Shown here: positions 35,456 through 48,014 of the stretch, piece by piece
Layout: every line of letters begins with the position of its first letter
Numbering within the stretch: position 1 is the first letter of the stretch
Assembly: GCF_910594005.1 (NCBI RefSeq)
Contig: NC_057847.1
Location: forward strand, 24,713,001-24,777,000
Length of the DNA: 64,000 bases
Direction of reading: 5' to 3'
Origin: Cervus elaphus
Taxonomy: Eukaryota > Chordata > Mammalia > Artiodactyla > Cervidae
The notes under the pieces: generated by a model
Told to the model about the DNA's origin: nothing
Databases searched by the model: none
What the model saw: only the letters and a program-made list of their open reading frames with translations
Made by a program: the position numbers and the translations under genes

Positions 35456-36299
35456 GGCACTTTTTACAGACTCAAGTGACATCCAGTCTATTAAGGCTGA
35501 CAAGCACAAAGCAGAGATTTGCCCTGAATGGTTTGGTACTGAAGCCTAGTAAAGGGGTTATTTGAAAGGTCTTAGAGAAAGTGTCAGACTCCAGCTCAGA
35601 TGATAACAATATTGTAATGATGGTACTGGACAATGAAGTGCTATGATTGCCCATACAGGCTGGGAAGACTGTAGCGCATGGGGAGCACTGAGGAGAAGCA
35701 CACACAAGCTGATTCTTCAAGGCCCGTGTGCAATCATTCAAAGAATTTCCTTTGGTGGTGTGTTTGCTTGGGCCTTGGGGAGCTTCCCGAAGTTGCATAT
35801 TAATTGTGTTGTTTGCACTGGGGGCACTGGGGGTGGAGAGTAAGCAGTGGTGGAGGCCTGGACATAACCAGGCGACACCTAAAAGGAATGTTTGCCTGCC
35901 CTTGGTTCACTCTCCAGTTCATCGAAGAGACATTGGAAATATTTTCTAGAAGAAAATGGTAATTTTCAGACTACTGCCCTGCTTATTAACTCTGGCTGAA
36001 AAGTAAATTAGTAACTGCAACATTACCATGATATCATCATTGCTGTTCTTGACTACACTGGTTCCCATAGGTGTCAGGCTTGGTGTCAACACCACCACCC
36101 AGAATTTATTCAGCAGGATTTTTTTCCCCTCTGGACAATAAAATTAATTGTTTTTCCTGAGTACCTCTTCAGGGTTGTCTCTGAAATAAAAAAAAAAAAG
36201 GGCAAGGATCATAATCCTGTTTTATTGATAGGAATATGATTCCTGTCATCACTATGCACTCTCACCTGGGTGAGGCATATTTTTATGTGTATAATCTGT

Positions 36300-36440
36300 T
36301 TGTAAGCCCTTTATTCCACACGTATTGTGTCCTTATCATAAGAAAGGTACTGAGATAGGTCCTGGGGACAGCACAGTAGTAAGTAAGGGAGTGTGGTTCT
36401 TGTCCGCATAGTGCTTAAAATCCAGGTCTGGTAGCTAAAG
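36300..36440 (-). mobile_element. L2 LINE 3' fragment, antisense
   Basis: 'tattgtgtccttatcataagaaaggtactgagataggtcctggggac' and 'gtgcttaaaatccag' are in L2 reverse order. Confidence 0.45.
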
Positions 36441-36492
36441 TTCAGCTTATTGTACCACTACCAGCATTCTAGATGTTAATACTTGACATACT

Positions 36493-36650
36493 TCTATAAT
36501 GATCCCTAGGTTGGGAAGACCCCCTGGAGATGGGTGTGGAAACCCACTTCAGTATTCTTGCCTGGAGAATCCCATGGACAGAGGAGCCTGATGGGCTACA
36601 GTCCATGGGGTCACAAAGAGTTGGACACAACTAAAGCAACTTAGCACATA
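36493..36650 (+). mobile_element. Bov-tA type SINE, 5'-truncated
   Basis: From 'gatccctaggttgggaagacc' to 'ggggtcacaaagagttggacacaactaaagcaacttagcac'. A short possible TSD (acatact, 36486-36492 and 36650-36656) is too brief to be decisive. Confidence 0.9.
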
Positions 36651-36659
36651 CATACTGAT

Positions 36660-38455
36660 AAATAGCTCCTGCTCTGAGCCCCCAAAAGTGGATCCCTATC
36701 TGCTTCCTCATCGATTTCCCTGATCCCTACCTCATGAGTCCTTCAAATTCACCATGATCCAGCAAAAAAAACGGTAAATAAATACCTGGAATATCAGGGT
36801 CCCTGGGATCCTGGCCCAGCATTCTATGCAGTATCATTTCTGATTTTTCTTCTAGATTTTCATGTCTACCAGTTGAGAAAGAGTTTAAATACCACTGTTG
36901 ATGGAGCTTATGGTTGAAAATTTTATCCCCAAATTTCAAACTCTCTTTCTAGATATCTACATTTACTCTTTCAAAAGTCTTCTCAAGAAGTTTACTTCTA
37001 ACAGTGTTCCCACATAGAACTTCTTTGGAAGTCCTATACATAAGTTGAATTGATGTTTGAGTGTGCACTGGTAATTAAGAATCCTTAAAATTTATAACAA
37101 AGCAAAACTTCAGCTCCACCAACAAGAAACCAGAATTTGCTTTTAGAAATTTGGATTTGTCTATATGACTTCCATTTAAAATGGCTTCATGTCTGATGTG
37201 GCTTCTCTCAACTCATCTGTAAGGTTATTCATAAAGATACCAAAAAAGAACAAAAATTTATAATAGCTCCCTAATTTTAGCAAAGATGGTATGTGAGAAT
37301 AATAACCTCAAAACTGTAGCTCCCCCAATGATGCTACAGTGAAAAACAAAACTGAGGACCTTGCAGTGGAATGCAGCTGAAAACCAATGACACCTGTCGT
37401 AAGAAAGGTAAATGGGGGAATAACATATTCTCCTCCATCCGTCTGCTCCATGATTGAGAAACATAAAAACTACACCAATCAGAACACTTAGCTGCCATCC
37501 CTTCATTAAATGAATGCGACTTTGTAAGTTGTACTGTTCTAACATGCTGTACTCCTATCCTTCTGTCCATTTTCCCTGATGTGTCATTTGAGACATCAAC
37601 TTCTAGAAAATGATTAGTGAAAATAAAGAAAGAATAGAAGTGATAATTTTTGTTTTGGGAGGCACAGTACAAAAAATAAAGTTTACAGATCAAGGAATAG
37701 AATGCTAGACACAATGCATAAAGGATTTTTAAGTAGTTTTTAATGTGTTACATACCTTAAGAGTATAAAAGAATCAGGGAATGGAGAGAGAAAAATCCCC
37801 TCTGTCCAGCATTCCCATGTGAGATGAAAACCTGCTTCATGTTAGAAATTGAACCAGGAGTTGTGCATATTCAGCTTCAGTGGGACCCACACTGGAGCCA
37901 AGGGTTATCCAAATAACCAAACTGTTGACAAATATCAAGTCTGGAAGATTTCCTGTTTAAGGCTGAAGGAACAGAAAAACAAAGCAACATGAGGCCGTTG
38001 AAAAGATTATTACAAAACAGGAGTAAAGAATTCTATCTGGATGATTGAAGTAAATATCAGATCTATGGAGATAATTTACTGTAAGTCAGAAACAAACTCC
38101 TTTCACCTAAATTTTTTTAAAAAGAAACAAGCATGAGGAGGGGAAAAGGAGAAATAGATAAAGACAAAGATGAAGAAAGGAATGTGGAAGAAGATGAAAT
38201 AGCTTCTAAGAAGCAGGAACAGCAGTCTATTTTGAGAGAACATCTTAAGATCAAAAAGAAGATGATAAAATAAGATCAGATTTCATGGAAATTAAAAGAG
38301 CAGTACTAAAATTAAAATCCTTTTGAGGGGGAATAACCTGAAGAAAATTAAGTTACCGATATAGGGAACAAACAAGAAAAACCCTTTCAAAGAACTTCTA
38401 GTCAATATGACACCATAAAATCATGTTTATTCCACTTCTTTTTTTTGTCAACATC
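36660..38455. other. No recognised feature
   Basis: AT-rich. Minus-strand frames at 37258-37714 (126 and 95 codons, overlapping) have no recognisable domain. The A-rich stretch at 38100-38300 may be a decayed LINE. Confidence 0.35.
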
Positions 38456-38469
38456 CCAAACATAGAAAT

Positions 38470-38689
38470 GGGCTTTCTCTGGTAGCTTAGTCAGTAAAGA
38501 ATCTGCCTGACATGTAGCACAGGAGACCCAGATTTGATCCAGAGTCTCCTGGAAAGACCCCTGGAGAAGGAAATGGCAACCCATTTCAGTATTCTTGTCT
38601 GGAAAAATCCCTGGACAAAGGATCCTGGCAGGCTACCGTCCATGAGGTCGCGAGAATCAGACATGACTTAGTGACTAAACCACCACCAG
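38470..38689 (+). mobile_element. Bov-tA type SINE, full-length
   Basis: It starts 'gggctttctctggtagcttagtcag' (tRNA-like head) and ends 'gactaaaccaccacc'. A perfect 12-bp TSD, aaacatagaaat, lies at 38458-38469 and 38690-38701. Compared with younger copies it carries scattered substitutions. Confidence 0.93.
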
Positions 38690-38701
38690 AAACATAGAAA
38701 T

Positions 38702-40195
38702 AACAGATAAAATATTAAAAATAATATATGCACAAGACATACTATACTCAAAAGCAAGATAAATACCTGCAGGCCAAAACTAAACAGAAACACAATGCAG
38801 TCAGCAGGGCCAAAGACACTAGTCTGCTGGGCATGAAGTCTAGAAGAAGGCAGAGGCAATTAGGGTATATCCTGGAGAGAGCGGAGCCGGTCCCACTATG
38901 ACAAATTGGGGGCTGAGGAGATAATGCCATGCCAGAAAAGAAAGACAAAGGAAGATGATAGGAACAAATAGGCAAGTGGGACCTGGGCCAACCCTAATAA
39001 CGATGATATCTGTTATAACTTTACACTGAGCAGACAGCGTAAGATCTGGTTATGGACTTTAAGACTGTATGAAGGTTTCAGAGAAAAATACATATGAGAG
39101 AGCACCAGAGACAGCTGAGAGGTAAAGCAAAAGGAACTGAGAGGAAGAGACACAAACTCACTTGGGCCTCCTCACTACAAAACAAAACACGTGATTATCA
39201 GCAATCCAGATAAGGAAGAGGACATCAAAATCTGCACTCAAAAGAGGAATCCACTCCAGATTTAAAAGGTAGGGTAATCTGAAGATGAATATCAAGAATG
39301 GTATGTTTATGATCCTAAAAGGAAGTAATAGTGTAGTAAAAAAAATAAGAAGAAGAAGAAATCATTAAACAAAATAGGAAGTATTGAAACAAGAACTGGT
39401 AGATTTGAAAAAGAATCAATCAAAATTCCAGAATTTTAAAAATATGTATTAAGATATAAAAACCTGTAATATCAGCAAAAATTGTGGAGTAAGGACCATT
39501 GAAAATTCTCTCCTCCCTAAGAGCAATGCGAAAAGTGGCAAAAATGGTCAGACTCAATGTTTCCAGTACTCTGAAAATTAAGCAAAGGCTTGCAGCAATC
39601 CAGAGAGCATCATTCAAGAAAAATAGTTGATAAGAATTATAGCCTTGCAGTGTTTTAATTTGCCCTAATTCCCATCCTCCAACTCTGTGGCAGCCTTGAA
39701 AATCAACAGCCTGCAGTCACAGTGAAAACTGGAAGCTTGGAAGCCATTGGAGTGGGCAGAACTTCTTTAAAGCCCTGTTCTCAGAGTAAAGCCATTCCTT
39801 GATCTTTCTGGTCATTGCCTGGAAGACCATATTTGCAAGGCTCTCTTTATTAGACCTGAATCAGAGCTTGCCCAGTACAAAAATTTTTTCCCTGGAAAAG
39901 ATTGCTGAAAACAGTTACAGATAATTGTTTAACCTCATAACTGCCTGAGGAAGAGGGTTACCGTTGGTATAAACTGTAAGACTAACCAAAAAGCTTAAGA
40001 ATGAAATGTCAAGAGGGGTCTGAAAAACCCCAACATATTCCTGGAAATCTAGAAGTCCATGTGCAGGCATAGAACTGTGCACATTCTCAGGAACAACCTG
40101 TGAAAGCCCTAACCACTCATCTCTGGTGACCTTGAGCAGGCAGTAAAAGACTAAGGCAGAGTTATCAACCACCTGGCTTGGTGTTAAAGATGTAC
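38702..40195. mobile_element. Possible old LINE (L1/HAL1-like) 5' region
   Basis: The style of the text resembles the 5' part of ancient L1-type elements (for example 'aagaattatagccttgcagtg', 'aacctcataactgcctgaggaagagggttac', 'tataaactgtaagactaacc'). I cannot fix the family or boundaries. No coding frame survives. Confidence 0.3.
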
Positions 40196-40196
40196 C

Positions 40197-40198
<2 letters not shown>

Positions 40199-40236
<38 letters not shown>
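40199..40236. repeat. (CA)n microsatellite
   Basis: Nineteen uninterrupted CA units. Likely polymorphic. Confidence 0.96.
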
Positions 40237-40237
<1 letters not shown>

Positions 40238-40639
40238 CCCCTTGGCAAAGGAAAACTTATTGTTCTAAACATTTAAGAAAATATCTGTCATTAGCTGACC
40301 ACAGACCTAACTGAGCAGAGATTTCAATAGCCACATGAGACAAATAATGTAGATGTTACTGAATTAGTTTTTGTTGTTGTTGTTGAGTCACTAAGTCCTA
40401 TCCAACTCTCTGCAACCCCATGGACTGCAGCATGCCCGGCTTCCCTGTCCTTCACTATCTCCTGGAGTTTGCTCAAATTCATGTCCTTTGAGTAAGGTTG
40501 TGCTATCTAACCATCTCATCCTCTGTTTCCCCCTTCTCCTTTTGCGTTCAGTCTTTCCCAGCATCAGAATGATGTGACCAGATGCTATGATCTTAGTATT
40601 TTGAATGTTGAGCTTTAAGCCAGCTTTTCTACTCTCTTC

Positions 40640-40897
40640 TTACACTGTCATCAAGAATATCTTTAGTTCTTCTTCACTTTCTGCCATTAGAGTGGTATCA
40701 TCTGCATATCTGAGGTTGTTGGTATTTCTCCTGGCAATCTTGATTCCAGCTTGTGAGTCATCCAGCCCAGCATTTTGCATGATGCATATAAGTTTTGCAT
40801 TTTCATATAAGTTAAATAAGCAGGGTGACAATATAAGCCCTGTTATACTCCTTTTCCAATTTTGAAACAGTCGGTTCTGTTGATTCTTGACCTGCAT
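40640..40897 (-). pseudogene. BovB reverse-transcriptase palm remnant
   Basis: An 85-codon minus-strand frame from the catalytic region of the BovB reverse transcriptase. The run LSPCLFNLY is followed by the YADD catalytic motif at about residues 64-67. The start is not a true start, and the frame is broken on both sides. No activity is expected. Confidence 0.85.
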
Positions 40898-42098
40898 ACA
40901 GATTTCTCAGGAGACAGGTAAGGTGGTCTGGTATCCCTATCTCTTTAAGAATTTCCCACAGTTTGTTGTGTTCGACATAGACAAAGGCTTTAGCTAGTCA
41001 GTAAAGCAGAAGTAGATGTTTATTTTTAATTCCCTTGCTTTCTCAATGATCCAGCGAATGTTGGCAATTTGATCTCTGGTTCCTCTACCTTTTCTAAACC
41101 CAGCTTGCACATCTGGAAGGTCTTGGTTCACATACTGCTAAAGCCTAGTTGAAGGATTTTGTGTATAACCTGACTAGCATGTGAAATGAGCACAATTGTG
41201 GGTAGTTTGAACGTTCTTTGGCATTGCCCTTCTTTGGGATTGGAATGAAAGCTGACTTCTTCCAGTCCTATGGCCACTGCTGGGTTTTCCACATATGCTG
41301 ACATATTGAATGCAGCACTTTAACAGCATCATCTTTTAGGATTTTAAATAGCCCAGCTGGAATTCCATCACCTCCACTAGCTTTGTTTGTAGTAATGCTT
41401 CCTATGGCCCACTTGACTTCACACTCTGGGATGTCAGACTCTAGGTGAGAGACCTATTCTTGCCATCTCTTCTTAATCTCTTCTGCTTCTGTTAGGTCTC
41501 TACCATTCCTGCCTTTTACTGTACCCATCCTTGCATGAAATAGTCCCTTGATATCTCCAGTTTTCTTGAAGAGATCTCTAGTCTTTCCCATTCTATTGTT
41601 TTCCTGTTTCTTTGCACTGTTCATTTAAAAAGGCCTTCTTACCTCTCCTTGCTCTTCTCTGGAACTCTGCATCCAATTGTTATATCTTTCCCTTTTCCCC
41701 TTGCATTTCATGTCTCTTCTTTCCTCAGTTGTTTATAAAGCCTTCTCAGACTAAAACTTGGCCTTCTTGCATTTTTTTCTTTGGGATGGTTTTGGTCACT
41801 GTCTCCTGTACAATGTTAATGAATCTCTGCCCATAGTTCTTCAGGCACTCTGTCTACCAGATATAGTCCCTTGAATCTATTCATCACCTCCCTTGTATAA
41901 TCATAAGGGATTAGATTTAGGTCACATGTGAATGTCCTAGTGTTTTCCCTACTTTCTTCAATTTAAACCTGAATTTTGCAATAAGGAGCTCATGATCTGA
42001 GCCACACTCAGATCCAGGTCTTATTTTTGCTGACTGTATAGAACTTCTCCATATAGTCAATCTGATTTAAGTATTGATCATCTGGTGATGTCCATGTG

Positions 42099-42178
42099 AG
42101 GAACCTGGTAGCTACAGTCCATGGGATAGCAAAGAGTTGGACACGACTAAGCAACTTCACTGGTTCACTGGTTCTCTG
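42099..42178 (+). mobile_element. Short SINE/BovB-type 3' end nested in BovB
   Basis: It carries only the 3' part of a Bov-tA-like SINE ('ctacagtccatgggatagcaaagagttggacacgactaagcaac') plus a 'cactggtt' repeat tail. A perfect 12-bp TSD, gatgtccatgtg, lies at 42087-42098 and 42179-42190. The plus-strand insertion is severely 5'-truncated. Confidence 0.9.
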
Positions 42179-42332
42179 GATGTCCATGTGTAGAGTCTTC
42201 TCTTGTGTTGTTGGAAGAACATGTTTGCTATGACCAGTGCGTTCTCTTGGCAAAACTCTATTAGTCTTTGCCCTGCTTCATTTGGCACTGCAAGGTCAAA
42301 TTTGCCTGTTACTCCAGGTATCTCTTGACAAA

Positions 42333-43460
42333 TCAGTAGCTAGGCTGACTAAGAAAAAAAGAGAAAAGATTCAAGTCACTAAAAGAGGAAACATTACTAC
42401 TGACCTTATAGAAATAAAAAGACTATAAGGGAATAATATGAACAATTATATGCCAAATTAGATAAACTAGATGATATGGATAAAATCCTAGAAAGGTGGA
42501 AAGCCAAAAAAAACTTATTCAAGAAGGAATAGAAAATCTGAACATATTAATAACAAGTAAGGAAATTGAATTAGTAATCCAAAACCTTCTCACAAAGAAA
42601 AGTCCAGAATGAGATGGCTTCACTGATGAATTCTATTAGAGAATTAATATAAATTCTCCCCAACTCTTTTCAAAGCCAGAAGAGGAAGGAATACTTCCCA
42701 ACTCATTCTGTGAGGGCAAACACATCACAAGAAAACAGAAACTACAGGCCAGTATCCTTTGTGAAAATCCTCAAGCAAATACTGGCAAACAGATTCAGTA
42801 ACATACAAAGAGGATTGTACCCTGACCAAGTGGGATTTACCCCAGGAGTGCAAGGTTGGTTCTCATGTTAATGAATCAGAAGACTTAATAATGTTAAGAC
42901 GACAATACTCTTGATTATGATCTGCAGATTTAACACAATCCCAATCAGAATTGAAGCTGCCCATTTTTGTTGAAATTCACAAAATGATCATAAAATATGG
43001 GAAGTGAAAGAGATGCAGAATAGCCAATACAATCTTAAAAAAGAACAAAATTGAGCCACCACAATTCCCATTTCAAAATTTACTACAAAGCTACAATGAT
43101 TGGAACTACCATAAGAATAGGCATATGGATCAATTGGCCTAGAGTTGAGAGCCCAGAAAGAAACCTATACAACCTATACACTTATATCAGTTTATTTGAC
43201 AGTGAATCCAGGATAATTCATTAGGGAAAGAAATCTTTTCAACAAATGATGCTAGAAAAACTGAATATCTACATGCAAAAGAATAAAATTGGACTTCTAG
43301 ATCACACCATATGCAAAAGTGAACTCAAAATGGGTTAAAGGCCCAAATGGAAAACTATAAAACTCTTAGAAGTATACATGCTACAATATAGATGAACCTT
43401 GAAAAATATACTACGTGAAAGAAGCCTGACACAAAATGCCACATTTCTGTGATTCCATTG
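42333..43460 (+). mobile_element. Decayed L1 ORF2 and 3' region
   Basis: Old L1 sense strand. 'ctgactaagaaaaaaagagaaaag' opens the region. 'gaaactacaggccagtatcctttgtgaaaatcctc' and 'accctgaccaagtgggatttaccccaggagtgcaagg' mark the RT region. 'gaaagaagcctgacacaaaatgccac' marks the post-ORF2 part. Many indels; no usable frame. It abuts BovB at ~42330. Confidence 0.85.
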
Positions 43461-43461
43461 C

Positions 43462-43502
43462 TTAAAATGAATTTGTTATGGCAGGAATAGAAAACTAATA
43501 CA
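43462..43502 (+). mobile_element. MLT1-like LTR 3' end fragment
   Basis: 'gaatttgttatggcaggaatagaaaactaataca' is the terminal sequence of MLT1-type LTRs, here without the rest. Confidence 0.45.
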
Positions 43503-43509
43503 ACTGCTA

Positions 43510-44212
43510 AAGCCACAGTGCTATTCTATGGAAAATTTTAGTGCTAGTATGTTATGATCAAGTACAATGAGCTTTATACACATAATTTAATGCACTTTCT
43601 TCAATGAGTCCAAAATTCTCACATAGTTAATGAGAACCAAGCCTGAAGTATGGCTAGCTTCACATCAAGAGGACATGGAAGTAAGCATCACCATCAGTAG
43701 CCAGTAGTCAAGGATCCCAGAGTTTGGCTGTGATCTCCATCCTGAGAAGGCTCCTAGCCAACATCACGTAAACACAATTTCCTGCTTTGCCTGTGCCTGT
43801 GTCAGTCATCCAGTTCAGCACATTTGCCAAGTGTCTTCTAGGGAGGCCATGTGTCAGGTCCTAAGGAGATTCAGAATTAGTAAGACTCTGGCCTCAGGGA
43901 ACCTGCAATCGTGGTAGGAATGGGAATAGATTTCCTACCATGTGATCAAAGACCAGCCGTTAACATTTCAGCAGATATTTCCTTTGAGACACTAGAACAG
44001 GAATGTCAGGGAAGCCACATGCACTTAGAAATTTTTTTTTCTCATTGAGACTTAATAGTGTGGATTGTGGATGACTCCTTAATCCTGATGGAGAAGTATT
44101 TGAAGGGAGGAGGGGAGAGAGGGATAGTGAAGATGGAGGATGATGTTAGGTACAACTTGACTGAGCACTGTTAGAGACAATCAGAACTTGACTTTGATGG
44201 TTATAGATAGGC
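43510..44212 (-). mobile_element. Mostly unassigned; L2-like antisense patch at 43810-43925
   Basis: 'gtgtcttctagggaggccatgtgtcaggtcctaaggag' and 'ggcctcagggaacctgcaatcg' have an L2 reverse-strand layout. The remainder shows no recognisable feature. Confidence 0.35.
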
Positions 44213-44214
44213 AG

Positions 44215-44352
44215 TATAATTTGAGGCAATCCATGAAAGCCTTCTGTGCATACATTTCTTCATATAAAATGGTGATGATAATAGTACCTATTTCCTGTTA
44301 TTATTGTGAGGATTAAATAAAGGAATATGAAGTGTGCCTCGCACAACTTCAT
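44215..44352 (+). mobile_element. MIR SINE
   Basis: 'catttcttcatataaaatggtgatgataatagtacctatttcctgttattattgtgaggatta' is MIR sense order. Confidence 0.65.
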
Positions 44353-44354
44353 AA

Positions 44355-46305
44355 CTGTTAAAAACCCATTAGATCCCTCCTTACTCAATTAATTTTGGAG
44401 GCATTCTGATGAACTAAATCTGGCATTGGTATGTTTTTCATTAGGATCCCCGCTTGGAGTTAAAAACTTAAAGCCTTTTAGAGAATTTTAAGATAGTTAT
44501 ATCAGTTCACTGTTGTTTTTCTTTATATATCTGGAATGAATCTCTAAAAGTATAGCTATGTCTTGCATTATTTGTAATATCCTAAATATTTAATATTTTG
44601 AATATTACCAATTAAGCCAAACACCAAGCAAGTCATCCAATCTACCCTTTTAGGGTTCATCTGCCACTATTCTGTATATACAATTTTTACTTTTAATATA
44701 ATGGTGTTAACTATCCAATACTGTGATTTAGAATTGTTGAAGATCTGTAAGATCGCCATAAAATAATGCAAAGGTACTGGGGCCAAAGCTTCTCTCTCAC
44801 ACATGCCAGGAGGTTAATACTATCTTTGATTCTATCTAGTATGAATATTTATTGTCTTATTAAGTCATAGTGTATAACATGGAACTGAAAATAATACAGA
44901 GTTTTCCAGTGACCCCACTCCCTCTCCAGTGTAACTCTTGATTCCAGAGACTCTTGACCACAGGAGAAAATATTCAATATAAAAGAAGTCTTTGAAATAT
45001 GGTTTAGTTAACTCAGTATGCTATGAATTAAATAGATTTCTACATTTACCAACAATGCGATTTAGGTACCCACATTTTGGTCTTTTTAGTTATATTTGAA
45101 CTGTATTACCTGTGTAGCTGTTATGGCCCATTTCACCAGCTCAGGAAACAAATTTGATCACACCCTGTATTCTTCAAATTAGAATAGCTTGATTCCCCTG
45201 TTCCTCAAATAATAAGCATTCAGGATCTTTCTGAGGGTATTCTTCTGCATTATTTAAGAACCCCGGTGTTCCTTCAATCTAGAGGGCCCAAGTTCTACTT
45301 CTGGATGTCTCTCAGAGACCAAACTGGAGAATCTGCCAAATGCCACAGTTTGAAAAAGACTTACTATTGTCATTGGTCTGATACTCTGATGCATCTTTGT
45401 GCGGTGGTTCTCTTGCTGTTTCAGATATGTCTACAGACCTTGTCAGTGCTTGGTTCATACTAACATGTTCACCTCTTATTCTCAAAGCAGATCCTCATTG
45501 TGCCAGAGCCAGTCCTTCTCTGCATCAGTGTAGGTACTGCCCCTGAACCAAGAGGCCCACTCTGGAGAGATTTTCCCCATAAGGACTTTCCTTTTGAGTT
45601 GTCTTCACTTCTTTTTCCTACAGGTAGACCTCAGTCAACACTTTCTGAATCCAGCAGAGGCATCTAAAGTTGTTAATCTCAAAAGATGGGAGAATGGTAG
45701 AGTTGAGAATACTACTGTTTCCTTTCAGAAGGCTTCCTGATGTCTGTGAAGATTTCCTCATTTTTCCCACAGTGATCACATCTATATTACCAAGTTGTTA
45801 TTTGGAGGGGCTGCCTTTGTCAAGCTACAAAAGGGGCCTATTACCCTTTCCCCAGGATAGCCAAGGCCCAAATGCCTAATGGTTGCATTATTGAGAGACA
45901 TCTTTCCAGGGACTCTCCTAGAGCTAGTTCTGTGCAAGACAACTTGGCACATCTGCCTAGGCGGTCTGCATCAGAGTTTAGAAGGTACCTTCTCCTGAAA
46001 GAAAGAAAAAGTGTTAATGTTCCAGGTGGACACCGCACTATGCAAGACACCACACTATTCGGAGATGAAATTCAGTAAAGACAAATTTTAAAGTTAGATG
46101 GGTATCTATCCAATTTAATCATTGTTCTGTTGTGTGTGCTCAAGCCAGTAACTTAATCACCTTGAGCGCATGTAATAGCTCAGTTAGGAAGTATCTGTGA
46201 CTTTAATAAAGAACTAAAAAATAATAATTTAAACAAATTTTTATTTTTATTTTTTCTTTCATATGGAGAAGTACAAAAGTTGGTAATTGCAGACACTGTT
46301 TCAGT
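44355..46305. other. Unassigned unique DNA
   Basis: No repeat or exon recognised. Short plus frames at 45266-45463, 45670-45879 and 45872-46078 lack known domains. The 45250-46080 part is more balanced in composition and could hide an old LTR-element interior, but I cannot show it. Confidence 0.3.
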
Positions 46306-46309
46306 AGCT

Positions 46310-46600
46310 TAAGGTGGCAAAGCCAAGGACTCTGCAATTCTCTTGTCATTTCTGTCATAATCACAAGATGGCAGTTGCAGATCTAGCTGGCAAATCACAT
46401 TTTAGGAGTGGAATGGAGGAAAGAATGGGAAGAATGAAGAGTCTGTGCTTGTTTCAGGAAATCAAGAGCAACCCAGAAATCCCAGCTAACTTTGGTTTCC
46501 ATTTCATGGGCCAGAATGTGTCCAATGAACTCTCCTATCTTCAGGAGGGTCTGGGGGTGGGAATTTTAGCTTTCTAGGCTCTAAAGTATCAGGAGACACT
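46310..46600. mobile_element. Old interspersed repeat, family not assigned
   Basis: Resembles the type at 1590-1990 and 4700-4980 ('tttcatgggccagaatgtgtccaatg'). The 87-codon frame inside is not supported as a gene. Confidence 0.25.
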
Positions 46601-46604
46601 GAAC

Positions 46605-47830
46605 AAAGGGTATAGAAATGAGTATGGGATAAATCAACCTACAGTATTTGGCACACAAAAAAAAATGTGAACTAAGGCATTAGCAGCAAGGATGGACTAA
46701 ACTGGACAGGACTGAAGCTGGAATCAACAATGCTCTTTGAGTAACTTGAGGATGGAAGTGATGGGCAGGGCATAGGTCAGGAACCACATCTTATTTTTTA
46801 GTAGCCTCCTGAAGGGTCTAATAAAGCTCTCAAGACAAAACAGACTGTCAAGAAAGATTGGTCCCCAAATGATGTTCAGAGTTATGATTCTGTGAATGTA
46901 TAGTATGATCCCAGACTCTTCTGGGAGCCAGGCCTTATAGAATAATGGGAACTACCTATTAGCCCTTGCTTGATTTTTAGCCAAAGTTTATGCCAAAATG
47001 TTCTATTAGAGACTTTTTCCTGTTTTAGTTTAGGATTTTTTTGTTAGTGACTGATTCAAACAAAAATTCAATCACTTTGTATTAAAAGGCATTTTTACAG
47101 CATAAACAGAGGATAAATACAGGGCCTGATAACCTCTGGAATCCTACCAGAGGCATTGGTGAGGGAGCTTGATTTCCATGAGAGCTATTTGGTCAGTCTT
47201 TTGGAGCCACTTTTACATGGGTATCCTATTATTTAACAGGCACTTTAAATTGAGACCAGCATCCTGATTCTCAAGCAGTCCGGCTTTTATTGGAAATCTC
47301 TGCCACATTTAAACATCTTTAGTACATTTTATAAATAGGATTGTAAAAGGCAGCAACCAGACTTCAAAGCGTAGACATGTTGGCCAGAATGGTGAAGCTG
47401 GTGACAATTTTTGCTGGTTGTAAAGCTCATGGAGCCTCTTTCTATCTCCAGGACAATTGACAAGGAAGAGGGTCAGCATGCCTTCCTCCTGAGTATCTCT
47501 TGGATGGGCCTGAACAGACCAGGTGTGGGGAGAGCTGGCAGGGAGGGAACCAACATACTTTGGGGTAGATGTTGAAAGTACCAACTAAAATACTCAGGCC
47601 CCAGCAGAACTGAAAGGAACCAGGCCAAACTAAAAATAAACTAGACGGAAGGAGAGACTGACCACACTTTCTGAGCTTTGATTTCTTGTATCTCTCATCT
47701 CCTGCCCTGGTCTTCCTTCCACTGTGAAGACTTCAGGCATCCTCTGCCCTCAGGTAAACCTGACTCTTCTTTCTTTTCTGCACCCACTGAACTTTGTACA
47801 GACACTTTAGTGAAATGATTTATTTTTACA
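46605..47830. other. No recognised feature
   Basis: Unique-looking DNA without gene evidence. Confidence 0.35.
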
Positions 47831-47834
47831 TTGT

Positions 47835-47965
47835 ATTCTGTCTCCTATTCTCAGCTCTAGACTGTGAGCACCTTGAAAGAAAGGGTTATATCTTATTCAT
47901 CTCATGTACACAACAAATTAAAAGTGTGTTTAAAGAAAGTTGGGTCTCTTGGGAGAATCTGGGCG
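47835..47965 (+). mobile_element. L2 LINE 3' fragment
   Basis: 'ctctagactgtgagcaccttgaaagaaagggttatatcttattcatc' is a good L2 sense match. Confidence 0.65.
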
Positions 47966-48014
47966 ATAGAATCTGGGCTGAGGGAATTATTAAGGAAGAG
48001 TGTTCATGTTTCCT

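Larger units (their letters stand above)
34260..36298. other. Unique DNA with CA tracts
   Basis: No gene recognised. CA tracts lie at 34919-34938 and 35084-35098. Short overlapping frames at 34492-34749 and 35472-35949 show no known domain. Confidence 0.4.
40369..42330 (-). mobile_element. BovB LINE, antisense, internally deleted
   Basis: It starts on the plus strand with the reversed 3' end (ttgttgttgttgttgagtcactaag) and continues as reversed BovB through the RT domain to upstream pol sequence at ~42330. At about 40568-40572 the sequence jumps from 'cccagcatca' to 'tgatgtgaccagatgc'. This skips several hundred bases present in the copy at 53498-54675, so this copy has an internal deletion. 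It also carries a nested SINE at 42099-42178. 5'-truncated. Confidence 0.92.

Noticed and set aside
37258..37714. Overlapping 126- and 95-codon minus-strand frames
   Set aside because: Two frames overlap each other, neither shows a known domain, and the base composition is like the background.
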